Positions 1 through 12,870 of a stretch of DNA of 64,000 bases are shown one piece after another (the first letter of the stretch is position 1; the number at the start of each line of letters is the position of its first letter). The notes below the pieces were generated by a model. It made no database searches. It was given only the letters and a program-made list of their open reading frames with translations, and was not told the origin of the DNA. The DNA comes from Isoetes taiwanensis (lineage: Eukaryota; Streptophyta; Lycopodiopsida; Isoetales; Isoetaceae): assembly GCA_021234155.1 (NCBI GenBank), contig JAJEKV010000033.1, positions 6,128,635-6,192,634 of the forward strand, read 5' to 3'. Both the position numbers and the translations under genes were made by a program.

Positions 1-2621
1 AGACTCAGACAACCTGAGTCAAGCTGGTTTCTTGCAGAGGCTTGGGATGCAATACCATTGGTATAATCAGGACTACGAAAGGTATCCTTTACGCTATTTC
101 TGGTAAAGATATGAAACGAGGGAGTAATAGTTTCAAACTTAACAGATTAGGATTTGGTTGTGCGCCATGCACCCATATATATACTCAAACTATGTATTTG
201 ACCTAACGATGAACTTAATGGGACCTGCTTTGGAGCCAACTGTGTTAAAAAGGATCCTTCCAGAAGGCATTTATATTCTGACATTTAGAAAATGCCCAAG
301 AACACATAAATTGCAGCAAACTCGTGGCATTTAATTGATGCTTTGGAATAAGAATTGGAATGGAGACATTTAAAACTGACTTATCTTTGACCTGATTAAT
401 ATATGGTTCTGCTATGTCTGATACTAGGTGTAAGGTGTAACAGCCTGCTTGTATGACCTGCATTACAGCTTTGAGGAATTCCTGTCAGCCTTAAAGCAAA
501 GCAAGAGGAAGAACATACGTAAAGAGCGCAAAAATGTATGACATCCATATTTACCCATGCTATTTTCCAATGCTTTTGATTTTGAAGCAGTGAAATTGCA
601 GGTAGTTGATCAGAATCTTCAGTTGAAACGTCTACGAGGTGAAGATATTAAGGTTTGCTAAATGGCCACCATATCCCACATGCTATTAGTATGAACATAT
701 CTTTTTATCCAGTTAATACTATGCTGTTATAGATTTGCATTTTGATATTAAGATACTAGATGTGCACATGTTTTTATGCTTTCACAGCAGTGAGGGCATG
801 TTTGTGTCTCGTGTGTTTGGAATTGAGATAGAACTTTTTAGTTCTCAAAATCAGTAACATCGTAGAAAACAATGTCAGTACCCATAATACATGTGGTAAC
901 CAAGATAGTCAAGTTTTGTAAATGTGAAGCTTGGCTCCAGTATTGCATAACAATTCCCTGATCAAATATGAGAATTGTCTCAAGTACTATGCTATGATAA
1001 GATTTATTGAAAGGGATTGCTCCAGACACTAACTGTGGAGCATAAACTTGTGTTACGTTGATTAAGTCTTTCTCACTGCCTTCGTAGATGGGTTGCTGCT
1101 GTAAATCTTTGGTAGTTTCATCTTAACTGTCTTGTCATTTAATAGGCTTATATAGGTATTGCGACAGAAGACACTTTGAGAACATTGCATGTCCGTTGCA
1201 ATCTTAAATTTCATTTACTCAGGAGTAGGCATGCTTCAATGCTCAGTTCTACCTTTTGATGCAGTGGGCTTATTCTAAATGGAATGCCTAGGTAGATACC
1301 ATCCTAGCAAGCCAAATAAGGAGTGATAAAGAAGTATTCTATGGCTATTTACTGTTAAAGCAAGAATAATTGATTAAGCCATGCATGTTTGCATTTCTTG
1401 CCATAAACTTTTCTCTTCGGCATTGATCGATTGTAACATGGGCAGGTGGTAACAATTTAGAATCTACGAACCTCCTTAAGTTTTCAAGAGAGATCATGCA
1501 GGAGTGGATCCTTCTACTAATATGTTGATTACAGGATGATAATGATGTGAATGAGTTTACTTGTAAATGGCCTTTTGTATTTCTAATAATATTATTAATA
1601 CTATACTTGTATAATGCCATAATGGTATCCTGACGGGGCGCTCAATCTCATCATCCAAATGCAGGATTACCATTGGGATGCATTTTTCAAATTTTATCGA
1701 AACACAACGGACAACAAGTTTGACCCTCTCTCATTGCTTTGGATTTACCTTTTGCAAATATTGGAATTGAAATGTGCTGTATCCCTACATTTTATATCAG
1801 AAGGCCTTTTTATATTTTGCAATCTCTTATTTTGTACAAGTTGGTGTCTTTCTGCATGCTTCACATTATGCTCTGCTCATAATTTAAATTATAGGGCACA
1901 CTATATTCTGTACCAATTATATTTGTTATCATAGCTGGTTTGCTAACAAACGGACTTTTAGGTGGGGTCAGGCATATTTAACAAGGGACTTCTTCCATTT
2001 GTTAGGCTCTCGAATGGGTGACCATGTACTGTTAGTTGTAGCTGAAAAAGATGAAAAGATTGTAGCAGGAGCTCTAAACTTGATTGGTGGTGATGCTATT
2101 TATGGTCGAAATTGGGGATGTGTTTCAGATGCCTTTTACCCAAATCTTCACTTTGAAGCATGTTACTATCAGGTGAAGCTGTGTAATGTCTGTGAATTAG
2201 TAGTCTAGTGAACACATGTTGAAGATGGTAGGCTTGGCTGAAATCATCTCTTTGCATCATGATAATTCACATTAGGCCATTGAAGCTGCAATTGAATGGC
2301 GTTTGAAAAAAGTAGAAGCTGGAGCTCAAGGGGAACACAAGATTCAACGTGGATATATTCCAACAACTACTTATAGTTCTCACTACATACGGAATAAAGA
2401 CATACAAGAAGCAATATCAGATTTTTTGAGGCACGAAGCTGCCCAGGTAGTTCTTGTCCTTCGTTTTCCTAAGTTGTTGGGGACAAACAACATTTGATAT
2501 GTCTTGTATATGCATACAGATCAGATATACAATTCAAGTCCTCAAAGATGCGAGTCCATACAAAGACACTTCTGTTCACCCAGCTGTTTATGGGAGAAAG
2601 ATGAATGAGCCTAGCAGTTAA
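1..2621 (+). CDS. FemAB-like / DUF482 GNAT-fold acyltransferase-like protein, 3' exons (5' end outside window)
   Basis: Seven exons give one continuous reading frame: <1-81, 469-535, 602-652, 1665-1717, 1962-2172, 2276-2446, 2520-2621, with GT-AG borders and stop TAA at 2619-2621. The spliced product (about 244 residues in the window) has the family order: GMQYHWYNQDYES, the basic stretch KQSKRKNIRKERKN, DYHWDAFFKFYRNTTDNK, WGQAYLTRDFF, VAGALNLIGGDAIYGRNWGC, HFEACYYQ, then EAGAQGEHKIQRGY. These are hallmarks of the FemAB-like DUF482 family (Pfam FemAB_like), a bacterial-type acyl-CoA N-acyltransferase fold kept in plants. The reaction in plants is not known to me, so only the fold is claimed. 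Nothing is broken in the part seen. The N-terminal half lies to the left of the window. The family assignment is from memory of the motifs. Confidence 0.93.
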
Positions 2622-4500
2622 CATAGATTTATATAGATTTAAATTGGACAAAAGCTCAAATGTGGGATTTCCCATATGTTGCATGTCCATTTACTAACAA
2701 GATGGGAGGGATGTTGCTGATTCTTGTAACACATTCTTGTAAATTATGTATATAATGATTAAAGCTTCCCTCTGTGTGAGATTCTAACATGAACATCCTT
2801 TCCCAAACTGCTGCTCATCAGCTTGCATACTCCCAAGAGCATGACATATTTAAGATCACCATGCTCCATCAACTATCAACAAGGATATTCATATATTCAC
2901 CCATGAATCACGCATATGGCCCTTGGAGCTCACTTTCCGTGATAGTGACAAAAAATTAAGAGATGGCCAAGGTCACAATTTTCTGTTTGCCAAGGATAAA
3001 ACGATGTATGGTTAATATTTACACGGCCAAATAGGTGGTCCGTTTATATTCATATTCGTAATGTATGGCATGGCTTAAAAAGCCCACAAGTACTTGGAAG
3101 CTTGCTATTTGGAAGTCCATGAATTTTGGTACATGTGGTAACTTCTAGTTATCAGGTAAAAGACGAGTATGGAAGAATACTAAGGTTGGGGTGTGATAAA
3201 AGAATTCTTTTAAAGCTCCCATATTTTTCTATCACAATGACACTTTGGCCCTTTTTAGGGAGTTACGGAAATAAAAGCAATACCTATCTCTAAAGGCTTT
3301 CATGATTCATCACGATTAACAAAAGTCCTTTCCTTCCTAAAAGAGGAGCGCATCTTTGATGCCCAAATGGAGAGATCAAATTGTGGAAGTGAAATCCTCC
3401 AATAGCAATATTTCCAAAGGTAGGAATTCCAAAGTCTCTTGGTTCCACAATTATGACACTAGTCTACCAAATCTATGTAACTTGACTTTGCTTTCCTAGT
3501 CATTATTCTTAGATTGTTGCATTTTCATAGGAAGGTCATTCTTCTTTGGTGACCAACAGAACAACTCGCTACAAACCCACAATATACAGAAAATTCAAAA
3601 TTTAACCTTCTCAGGGTCGCCTCCTTATCTGGACGAGCCCTGATGGCAGTAATCTGTAGGCCTTCTTCAAATCATCCATAGAAGAATCCTCATATATCCT
3701 GAGAATGTCTAATACCTAGTATTGCCATTCTTCTCTGGCATGCAATGCATTATACAAGTGACTCAAACTCTCTAAAGCAGAAGACATTTTCTTTAACTTG
3801 AGCAAATCATAATCAGATGACATTTTCTTTTACCTAAACAAATCATAATCAGGCCATCATCCCAACCTTAGACTATCTCTGCTTATCTTGGATGTTGCTA
3901 GCGGGATCAAACTCCTTGCGATGGCTAGTGAACAATTTGAAAGCACAAGTAAAAACAATGGTTTAGCAAGTTCAAGCCTGCTTTTGCAAAGCGGCAAAAA
4001 CAAAATATGCAAAAGGTCAAACACCCTCGCGAAAAAAAAAAAAACCAGCAAATGACTTGTACAAAAAGCATAATTTCGAGTATATTTGCAAAATATACTA
4101 GAATCTTGACCCCACACACGACACAGGGTTTGCACTTCACCCAAAGAAAAAAAGACAAAAATAGTTGTTCAAGTGGTCATGTACTTCCCATATCTCCAAA
4201 ATGGTATGAGCTTGCAAAAAACGTGACTTCCAAAAATTTTGAGTTTTTTTTTTGCATACTGGCAGTTAAACGTTGTTGTAAAATCATGGTGATATCCTGC
4301 TATAAGTCAGGTGTCAAATCTGGGAGATATTTGACCAGATGGACAGTTTTAGGCCTTGATCAAAGCTTTAAAAGACAAACTATAGACAATCCCCCCTCCT
4401 CCCCCTTCTATATGTCAAGCAAAGTAGGTGTGGGCTATGATCAGTCGTCGCTGCACATCTCCACGCTGCTCTATCTTCATCGTTGTTGCATGTTCTTTGC
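2622..4500. other. Intergenic, no gene recognised
   Basis: About 1.9 kb downstream of the FemAB-like gene. It is AT-rich and has no reading frame with recognisable motifs. The open frames near 3.9-4.5 kb run through homopolymer stretches on both strands and look fortuitous. Confidence 0.6.
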
Positions 4501-4659
4501 GTGACGCTGTGGAAGGCGAACAAGTCGCCAATTCGGCTGGCGGGGGAGCGAGCTACTGCGGCAACCGGTCGCGCCTACGCCGCCTCTGACGACGGGCTGC
4601 GGGTAGCTCGCTCCCCCCGCCGGGCCGTGAATAGGCTCCTTGTTAGCCTTCCACATCAC
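4501..4659. repeat. GC-rich foldback (imperfect inverted repeat)
   Basis: The left arm (4501-4556) and right arm (4603-4659) are imperfect reverse complements. Paired blocks include TGTGGAAGGC / GCCTTCCACA-like ends (one mismatch) and GGGGGAGCGAGCTAC / GTAGCTCGCTCCCCC. They are separated by about 46 bp. The GC content contrasts sharply with the AT-rich surroundings. I see no clear target-site duplication. It could be a small foldback MITE or the precursor of a hairpin RNA. Confidence 0.7.
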
Positions 4660-7079
4660 ATCATAATGAAGCAAATAGAATGGTAAATCTTGGGTTGAGG
4701 TTTTGTATAAAAAATTTGAAGGGAACTCATACGGCCTTACCAATATTAATACCCATGTAATATGTTTCTTCATACAATATTTGATGAGAACTCCATTTAG
4801 AACTTGATGAAACCATGAAGCTATTATCTTAATTAGTTGTGAGCAATGTTCGTTGGAAAGTAAGCGTCAAATCGATGCAACTTTTCACTTTTAATCAGGG
4901 ACAGATAACGACTAAAAATCTTTAATAAAGCCTAGAAGGTATCAATGACTTGCAAATATTTCCTTGTTGTTTAATTTTTAAATACAACTGCATAGGATCA
5001 TGATGTCATAACAAAATATTTAGCTAAATATACCCCATCATTTGAGCCTTGTATCCCATATTTATATAATAATATTCAATATGTTAATCGCTTGAAAGTG
5101 GAAACGTTTTAATGCATCAAATTATAAAAAAGATATAGCATTGTTAGGCCAGTTGGGTTGATTTTAGCTCTCATTCTACATTGAATAATGATTATGGATA
5201 GTTTTTTGGAGGAATATATTATATGCTCAAAATGCAAGTCTTCAGTGCTTAAGAAAACCTTTTCTGCTGATAGAATGACTAAATCTAAACTTGAGGGTTG
5301 AAGGTTAAAAAAGGCATGGTTCATTGGTGTTGATATGTTTATAAGGACATAGAAATACAAAGATAATAATGGATTAACAAGCAGTAAAAAGATAAAACAG
5401 AAGCATGAACCAACAATGCCTGACTACGGAAGTTCTTTTACAAGTCACCTCCTGAAGGTTGCAAAATCTACAAGAAATTTGCTGAAATCCTTTCTCCACC
5501 TTTCAATGATAGCCTAGATCATAGATACTTTCAGTTCTTCAGCTGCTATACAAGCTCTTGTATTAATCTAAATGCGTTTCACAAGATAAAAAGAAGAAAT
5601 CAATATCTATAGCCTCTAATAAGCTAATCTATTGCTTGTAGCTTATGGTCATTTCATTATAGAATTTATATAACAATTCACTCCAAAAAACAGATCAATT
5701 CCACTGTCAGTTGTGGTTTCACATATTAATTTCACATTCAAGTTTGTAAGATACTGCCATACATTCAATTTCTCCTTTGTCTGTTGCAAGATCCAGGTGA
5801 TCAAAACCATATCAGTTCCATAACTTTTCGACTTTGAAATGGGCAGCCTCACAAATCAATGCAAAGGCCTGCTCAATTCCACATGTTTGGGTATTAATCC
5901 CTTTTTCAAATGCAGAAACAACAAATACAACAAAAGAAGAGAGATAAAGTGCTAAAATTGGACCATGATTTTTTCACTGCCAGCTGTTCTTGTATATGCT
6001 TATAATCTACCACATGTTGAAGAACTAATGGCTAGCAATTAACAAAGGATATTGGTTAATATTGGGCATGACCAAGGGCATGCCAAGAGAAAGCATAGTT
6101 TTTCAACATGGGCCAAAAGGCGTTGCAAGAGGTAGCTATGTGCAACGTTCAATGATAACAAAGATTTATCGAGCTAACCTAGGAGCTGCCTATCTTATTA
6201 CGTTGGCAAATAGTTTTTACAAGTTTTTTATTGGGGGAAAAAAGACTTTTAAAAAAATAAAGGTTTTTTATGCGTGCTGAACCATTGAGAGTTCATATAA
6301 ATATAAAAGAAAAGATGTAGCTAAAAAAGAAAGGGAAATAAATAAGCTTATATTAGTTTAAGGGCTTATATTATTTTATTGGTTTATCTTTTTAAGGGCT
6401 TGTTATTTTTAAATGTAACAAACTTCTTAAGGCCTTATTATTTCGAAACCAACAAACGCGAAGGCAGCTTGAAGTTTTTGTTGGACAGCCGCTTGCATAT
6501 CGGAGGATGCCCAGATGGGCGGCCTGCTTGATCCAGGAAGACTGTAACAGGAGGTAATGTAATTCATGGACTCAGGGGTCTGCTTGATCCTAATAAGCTT
6601 GAATTCATCGTAAGTCAATTTTATATGCCTTTCCACGTGTATGCATGGCAAAATTTAGGGTCGCTTTTGGATTTATGCAGCAGAACAGAAAGGAGGAGAT
6701 GAATGGGAGAGCTTAGCCATGGCTGAAAGCTCTTATGAAGATATTGAAACTAAGACAGGTAGGTGGGCAGTTAAATTTTTGAGCCTCTTTCATTCCTACT
6801 TTGGGAGATGATGTTAAGGTGATTGCGTTTTATTGGCTGCATTTTGTATCGAAAAAGAAAAAGATGAAAATTTTTGTTTTGATGTGTTATGAGATTTGTG
6901 CTATATTTAATATTTTATATGTTATTCATGAACTTGCCAACGTTTTTTGAATTTTTATTTTTTTTCCAAACCAAAACACATCATCTCCTATAACACACCA
7001 AAACGAACTTGCTATAAAATGAATGATATAATCATGTTTTACAAATATATTAAAAATGATGAAATAAGATTATTTTTTG
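4660..7079. other. Intergenic, AT-rich, no gene supported
   Basis: No reading frame here carries a family signature I would defend. A minus-strand frame at 5649-5852 vaguely resembles a TRAPP subunit and is discussed under rejected items. A-rich and T-rich runs near 6230-6420 and 6940-7070 suggest old insertion debris. Confidence 0.5.
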
Positions 7080-7788
7080 CACAAGGCTTTATTTAATGTC
7101 TCGAAAGTACAACTAGAGAACTACATAAACCCTTGTATACATAAACTCTTGCCCGAAGACGAAAACACTATAGGACTAGATATAATGCTCCAGCAAAAAA
7201 GTACTTTATGCAGAAGAAGCAAAGTGGCCAATGCAAAGGAATATGTTGATACATTTCTCACAATCGTAAAGAGGCCAATGCATAAGGTTCATAGTATTTT
7301 AGAAAAATTGGCAGTGCAAAAGCTATGGGCGGTCCCTGGAAAACGGATGCAAATATACAAAGCAAAGGTTAACCACATGGAAACTTATACAGGCCAATCT
7401 TACTTGGGAGCAAATCTATCCCCAGCTCAAAGAAGATTGATCGCCAGGTATATAACCGGGTCTCATAGGCTGGCAATAGAAACAGGCCGTTGGACCAAGA
7501 TTCCAATTGAAGAACGAACATGCAATCTCTGTGATACAGGATATATGGAGGATGAGGAACATGTTTTCTTAACATGCCCCGCATACGAAGACATCAGGAA
7601 CAAATTTGAAATAAGTGCACAGGATTTCTATTCACTACTTACTGTAGCACCAAAAAAATTGGGATTGTATATAAGGGCGGTTGACTCACACCGTGCCTTG
7701 TTACAAAAATTGTAACTGGTTTTGTTCATGTGCTCCATAGCCTCTCAAGGCTCAAGTGAGCATTAGACATAATAATAATAATAATATT
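7080..7788 (+). mobile_element. Non-LTR retrotransposon (LINE), 3' fragment with zinc-knuckle domain and (TAA)n tail
   Basis: An open frame of about 210 codons ends with TAA at 7713-7715. The C-terminal part reads YITGSHRLAIETGRW, then a CCHC-like set in CNLC-x9-EEHVFLTCPAY, which is the post-RT zinc-binding tail of LINE ORF2 proteins. About 55 bp after the stop comes a run of AAT/TAA units (about 7770-7787), a common 3' tail in I-like and related LINEs. No RT motifs precede it and the first codon is not ATG, so this is a 5'-truncated copy. The frame itself is unbroken, suggesting a fairly recent insertion. Clade assignment is uncertain. Confidence 0.75.
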
Positions 7789-9819
7789 TATGCTATACAA
7801 CATGGAATATCATCTATTGATACAAGAACATAGAATGCAAGAATGGAATTTGAAATGCATATTCAATTTTTGTCCAGAGTATCCAATGAAAAAACATTAA
7901 GTACCTCAATATTGTATTCTCTAACCTGGATATTGTATTCTCTAAACTGGCTAGGAATGATGCAGCAAGAATAATTACTACAAATGAGTCCGTATGAAGA
8001 GAAATGACGACCATAGTTGAGGATCTCCTAGCCTATTTGGACATGAGGTCCAAAATTAAGGTGGTAATGATCAAATAAAATGGAAGAATAAAAGCATGAA
8101 GCGCCTGCTAATGTCTCGTCTCTTTTTCTAAGAGAAGATAATCCATTTACTATTAGTGACTTCTATAACAATTACCTAAAGCAACAAAGGCTGATAGTTA
8201 TTAAATAACAACAGCTACTCATGTCGGCAATGATGATGTAGCAGCATGTATAGGAAACCCACCAGAATTCTTGCCAGTCCATGATGAATCAAGGAATATG
8301 AAATAATATCCACACCTCAACAATGTTCACATTCAGCAACTCTATGGCTCTCCTACTGTCAAGAACATTCAGTTTGTAAATGGCCAACTCGAAATCCTGA
8401 GGACAACTTTTGCCAAGAACAGTGAAGACATGCCCAGCTAGCCATAAGCAAAAGATAATGATCAAGTTTTGTAGCTATAAATGTGTCATTCTTCATGTAG
8501 AAGGAACAACTACGATAAAAACAACACAATGGCAGAATCAGAGGAATAAGAGTTCAATCTATGTTATATCACATATAGAAACAACAGAATAATATACATT
8601 TTACAATAATATATAATATTTCCTTCTCGGCTTTCCTTCTCTATTGTCTGTTTTGTGTGTTATGGGAGATCTTGTTTTTTTTTTTTTGGATTGGAAAAAA
8701 AAAATTCAAAAACTTTGGCAACTTCATTATAAAATATACACCGTTAAGTATACCAAAATATCAAATACTTGATATTCATTTATTATAATCCATAAAACAA
8801 AAATCCCATAACGCACCAAAACTAAAAATTTCAATTTTTTCTAGGCCAACTAAAAAGTTTAGAACTTTTTTTGGGCTTTATGCACCCATTGTCTGTGCTT
8901 TATGCACCCATTGTCTACAAGCTTACGGAAACCTTTCAAGTTCAATTTATTTGGTGGCAATGGAGCTTTTTTTATGTTTAGCTAGAATGGCCTGATATGC
9001 TTTCTTTCCTCTACGAGAGTGACATGATATGCTAAAAAAGTAAGGTTTACAAGTAATTTGGGCAAAGAGCTAATAAAATGAAAGAAAGAATCCAAATCTT
9101 CTGCCTGTCCCTGTTTCTGCAAGCTTAATCTGGCTCAAAAACCGTGGACCTAGAAGCTTAAAAAACACGGATCGCCTGGAGGAACCTTGGCTTGCTGGCT
9201 GTTAAGATGTGGTCTAGGATGCCATTAAGACGGGACTAGGATGCAGTGCTAGGAGTGGTAACTTAAACAATGCCATGTCATCTTGCTGGCGCATATTAGG
9301 CAGAGCTTGGGGTATCAAATCCAGCCAACATACAAGCCAACGGTTGAATCAAGGCCACCTCACTGCATTCACTGCAGATGTGTCATAACCGCTTGCGAGG
9401 GCACACTTTCCAAGATGGAGCCTTTTCAAATGAATATGTAACTTCGGTCAGATGTTAGTTTGTCAAAAAGCCTAGATACTTTCTAGCTCGAACTCGTTTG
9501 CCGCTGTTGCTGCTATTAAAAAGGTCAACATCCCTTTTTTTAGAAGAACATATAAATTTCTTCGTGCTAAATTTTGATCGACACCCATCCTACAGTGTAA
9601 ATAATCCATTGCATGAAATCCTTCTAATACAAAATTGAGAAATATATGGAGCTGCAACTGCAATGCATCCTCCTAAGATCTCTCTGCACATTAGATGTGA
9701 TGCACCTACCCGCTTTAATATCCATTATTTATTTCAATTGTTTCCAACTGCTTTAGAATGTCCTGAGCAATTGAGCCACTGATGCTGCTATCGGATCTCC
9801 AAATTGACTAGATCAACCA
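7789..9819. other. Intergenic, no gene recognised
   Basis: AT-rich, with A-runs and T-runs around 8670-8710. There is a short direct repeat of TTTATGCACCCATTGTCT at about 8877-8915. I see no coding signal. Confidence 0.5.
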
Positions 9820-10049
9820 GGAGGATTCGCTTGGGCGAATCCTCCAAACCGCAGGAGGATTCGCTTGAGTGAATCCTGAGGATTCGCTTAAGGGAATCCT
9901 CCAATCAAGTCAAGCCAAAAATCCCTGCAGCATGCTTATAAAGTGCAAGCAGACCTATGAACTGACAGGAGGATTCGCTTAAGGGAATCCTCCAAGCCAA
10001 GGAGGATTTACTTGTGTGAATCCAGAGCATTCGCTTGAGTGAATCCTCC
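9820..10049. repeat. Cluster of repeated 26-bp palindromes (GGAGGATTCGCTT... family)
   Basis: The unit is a near-perfect palindrome with half-site GGAGGATTCGCTT and its complement ending GAATCCTCC. Single copies sit at 9820-9845 and 9968-9993. Compound copies, in which two palindromes share a middle, sit at 9854-9902 and 10001-10049. The order single-compound-spacer-single-compound shows that a block of about 82 bp was duplicated with about 65 bp between. No protein-coding gene overlaps. The role is unknown; it could be a foldback satellite or a protein-binding array. Confidence 0.85.
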
Positions 10050-12359
10050 TTGGCTGCTCTAGTCAATTTAGGGAGCCAATAAAGTGGGTGATTGAGCCAC
10101 TACTCAAATCAAAGTGAGAAGGTCTAATAGCATTATGTTTACGACCTCCATAAATATTTTGAAAGGCACCGACTCCTCTACTGCCTCTCAAGTAAATTTT
10201 CCTTGCCATCGAGGTTGTCCTCGCAGTCTTTATGATTTCTGCCCAATGAGGCAATTCGATCTTGTCCAATCGCTTCAGATGAGCTGCCATAACTTTGGCA
10301 CATGAGCTCTAAATAGCTTCAGATGAACTCGAATTCATGAGAAGGGACGTCCTTCACGATCTTCACAATGGTTGCCATAGTTTCGGCAAGCATCCACAGT
10401 CTAAAACCCAATAGGGTTTACCAGGTCAGCACTTTTTTATATCCTTTAGTTGGTCTCACAATGTATTGCGAGGCACAAAAATACCTTATTTTTTACTAAA
10501 TTCTTTTCTTCCAATAAAAAAATTTGTGAAAAGCATTTGCAAGCGTTATGGTGTCCATGATGTTGTTGCAATGTGCCAAATCATGCATGCATACATAAAC
10601 CTAGAATCAAATAAAAAAATGAGTTAAAAGAATCCACGCACAACTATATTACATGCCATACACACAGTGTAGAACATGAATTATAATGAAACCTTCATAT
10701 TATGTCTAGTACAATATCATAATTTGTGAGTGATGTCTCTACAAAAATGGAATGGAATAGAGGGCTATGCTATAAGAGGCACAAAACCTTCTAAGTTCTA
10801 GCAGCTAAGATATGTGCTTGAATGAAAAGTCGTATTTAAGAAATAGTTGGATCCTTGAGAGTACATATAACAGCAATCACTTGTAACAGGTAGAAACATT
10901 TAATCATTACCATCTTGCAAACATGCTCATGATTATTAACTACTTGAATTCTGAGCATATAAACAAGGTGAACAAAAGGTTTGAGAGACAAGTGATATAT
11001 GACACCTTATTTGCCCTGTATTCCATAGGTAAAAGTCCTACAAGTTGCTGCAATCTATTATGTCAGGTCCGGTTATATAGTAGGTTAGTATTGGCTTGAA
11101 ATATATTTATAATTTCTTCCTGACACTTGCCCTAGGGCTTCAAACAATGGTGTAAGTTTCTTCGACAAGCATCTTCAAGAGTTATAGAGGCATTGCAACT
11201 TGTTCTTGCAAATTTAAGTCTGCTTGCATAACCATATTGGTGAGACAGTAGCAGAATATCCACCCTTGGATAATCCTTTCCATATTTTGGCAGAGAAGAA
11301 GGGGCTCTGTTAATCCAAGGGGGCAAACATGCTCAAGTCATTCGTTATATTTCTTCCACATACTCTACTCTTCTATCAAGATAAATTGCTAGCATTAAAT
11401 ATGTAACGTGATATTTCCTTCGTTGTTGTTTGAAATGAAAACAAAGGACGACAAGCACCTTCAGTTACAAGGAACTACACTGCAAATGCATCCATGTCCA
11501 TGCTTGTAATAGAGATTAGGACTGCACTAAACCTATTATAACCACACTGAAGGCACTAAAAATTGATCTTGTGCTAGCACATAGATACTCTTATCTTCTA
11601 AATATAATGAGCTAATAACAAAGGAAATGGGAGGCTGAAAGGGCAATGCAGAATGTTGCATCCCCATATAGATGTCTTGGTTCTGCAACACATCAACAAA
11701 TTATTCTAAGGTATGCAGATCAAAATATGGGTTCTGTTATCCTAAGTGGTCAATGCCCAATTCTCAATAGACCACTATATTGTACAATTTGTCAGTGCGC
11801 AACATCACATGAAAATGTTTTGGTCCTTCAAATTCCAATAATGAATGTAAAAGAGTCATAGCCATCTGCTGATCGAGTTTAAATCATTTCTTGTTTGACA
11901 CATCGATGATAGCATAAGAGATAATACAGACTGGCATATCTTTGTATTGATAAATTAAAAGTCATAGACTGTATAATTGCCATATAAAGACTAGCACCAG
12001 ATAAACTATCACTCAGGTAGTGTTCATCTCCCTGGCTCTGCTCCGCTTGTTTCCTCCATGCGCCCGAAGACGCAATGCCGATGGCTTTCAGCAGACATCA
12101 CTCATCTTGAGGCTTGGTATTCTGGTGGTCATCTTTACTTGTGATAGGATTTCAAGAACAATTATGGCTTGACATCGCGAGATTATTACATATGGGAAGT
12201 GGTTGCAAACAACACCCTCTTGCAGCCCAACATTGCTATTGAGCCAATCTGGTAGTGCACGACTGATATTTCTTGGGATAAACACTTTATCAGAAACTGC
12301 TACAAGCATCTCACTAAGCAGCCTCCTCTGCCTCCATCGTCTCACTGACAACTAATAGT
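10050..12359. other. Intergenic, no gene recognised
   Basis: No family motif in any frame. The short frames at 11.1-11.9 and 12.1-12.35 kb have no recognisable domain and I treat them as chance. Confidence 0.5.
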
Positions 12360-12870
12360 TTCAGATGCCATTCATCGAGTAATTTGGTCCAGGGTGTGGG
12401 ACAAGAATATTCCTCCTAAGCAGTCTGTTCTTCTCTGACAGGTTGTGTATAGGACACTGAGAACCAATGTCAAAGATGATTCTTTTCAGCTTGATGTCAG
12501 CCTTCTCTGTCCACTCTGCAAGGCTGACCCGGAGTCAATTGAGCATTGCTTCCTTCTATATGATCATATCAGCCCCATTTGGGCACAAATACGGGCATCC
12601 TTCCGTATACATCTTACGAGTGAAAAAGTCTTGCTTGGGCTTCTTCCTCGCAGATGGCCACACTTTAAGAAGTGGGCATTTAATATTTGTAGGGCTCTAG
12701 TTTGTTGGGTGGTCTAGAAGCATAGATGTCAGCTAGTTTTCAGGGGTGTGCACACTCCTGCTATGTGTCTCTACCAAGGGATGAAATCCCGTCTTCATGA
12801 CCAGTATTTGACTTCACGATTGCATCCTAATGTTAGGGATGAGATTTGGGGTTATCTCCACCTTCCTTAG
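12360..12870 (+). mobile_element. Decayed LINE fragment, zf-RVT region
   Basis: The frame reads IWSRVWDKNIPPKQSVLL, then TGA where Trp is usual, then YRTLRTN and CPLCKADPESIEHCFLLYDH. This is the zf-RVT zinc-binding segment found after the reverse transcriptase of plant L1-like elements and their relatives. The stop at about 12437-12439 (TGA for TGG) and the short length make it a dead fragment. It seems to end near LHPNVRDEIWGYLHLP, stop about 12868-12870. Confidence 0.7.

Noticed and set aside
3857-4504. Overlapping open frames on both strands
   Set aside because: They owe their length to A/T runs and contain no recognisable motif; they overlap each other antisense.
5649-5852. Minus-strand frame resembling part of a TRAPPC2L-type subunit (VWQYLTNLNVKLI)
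   Set aside because: Only about 11 of 18 residues agree with my memory of the family, the flanks do not extend the match, and a second frame here is equally open. Not enough to annotate.
7369-7584. Minus-strand frame opposite the LINE 3' end
   Set aside because: It is antisense to a well-supported LINE zinc-knuckle region and has no motif of its own.
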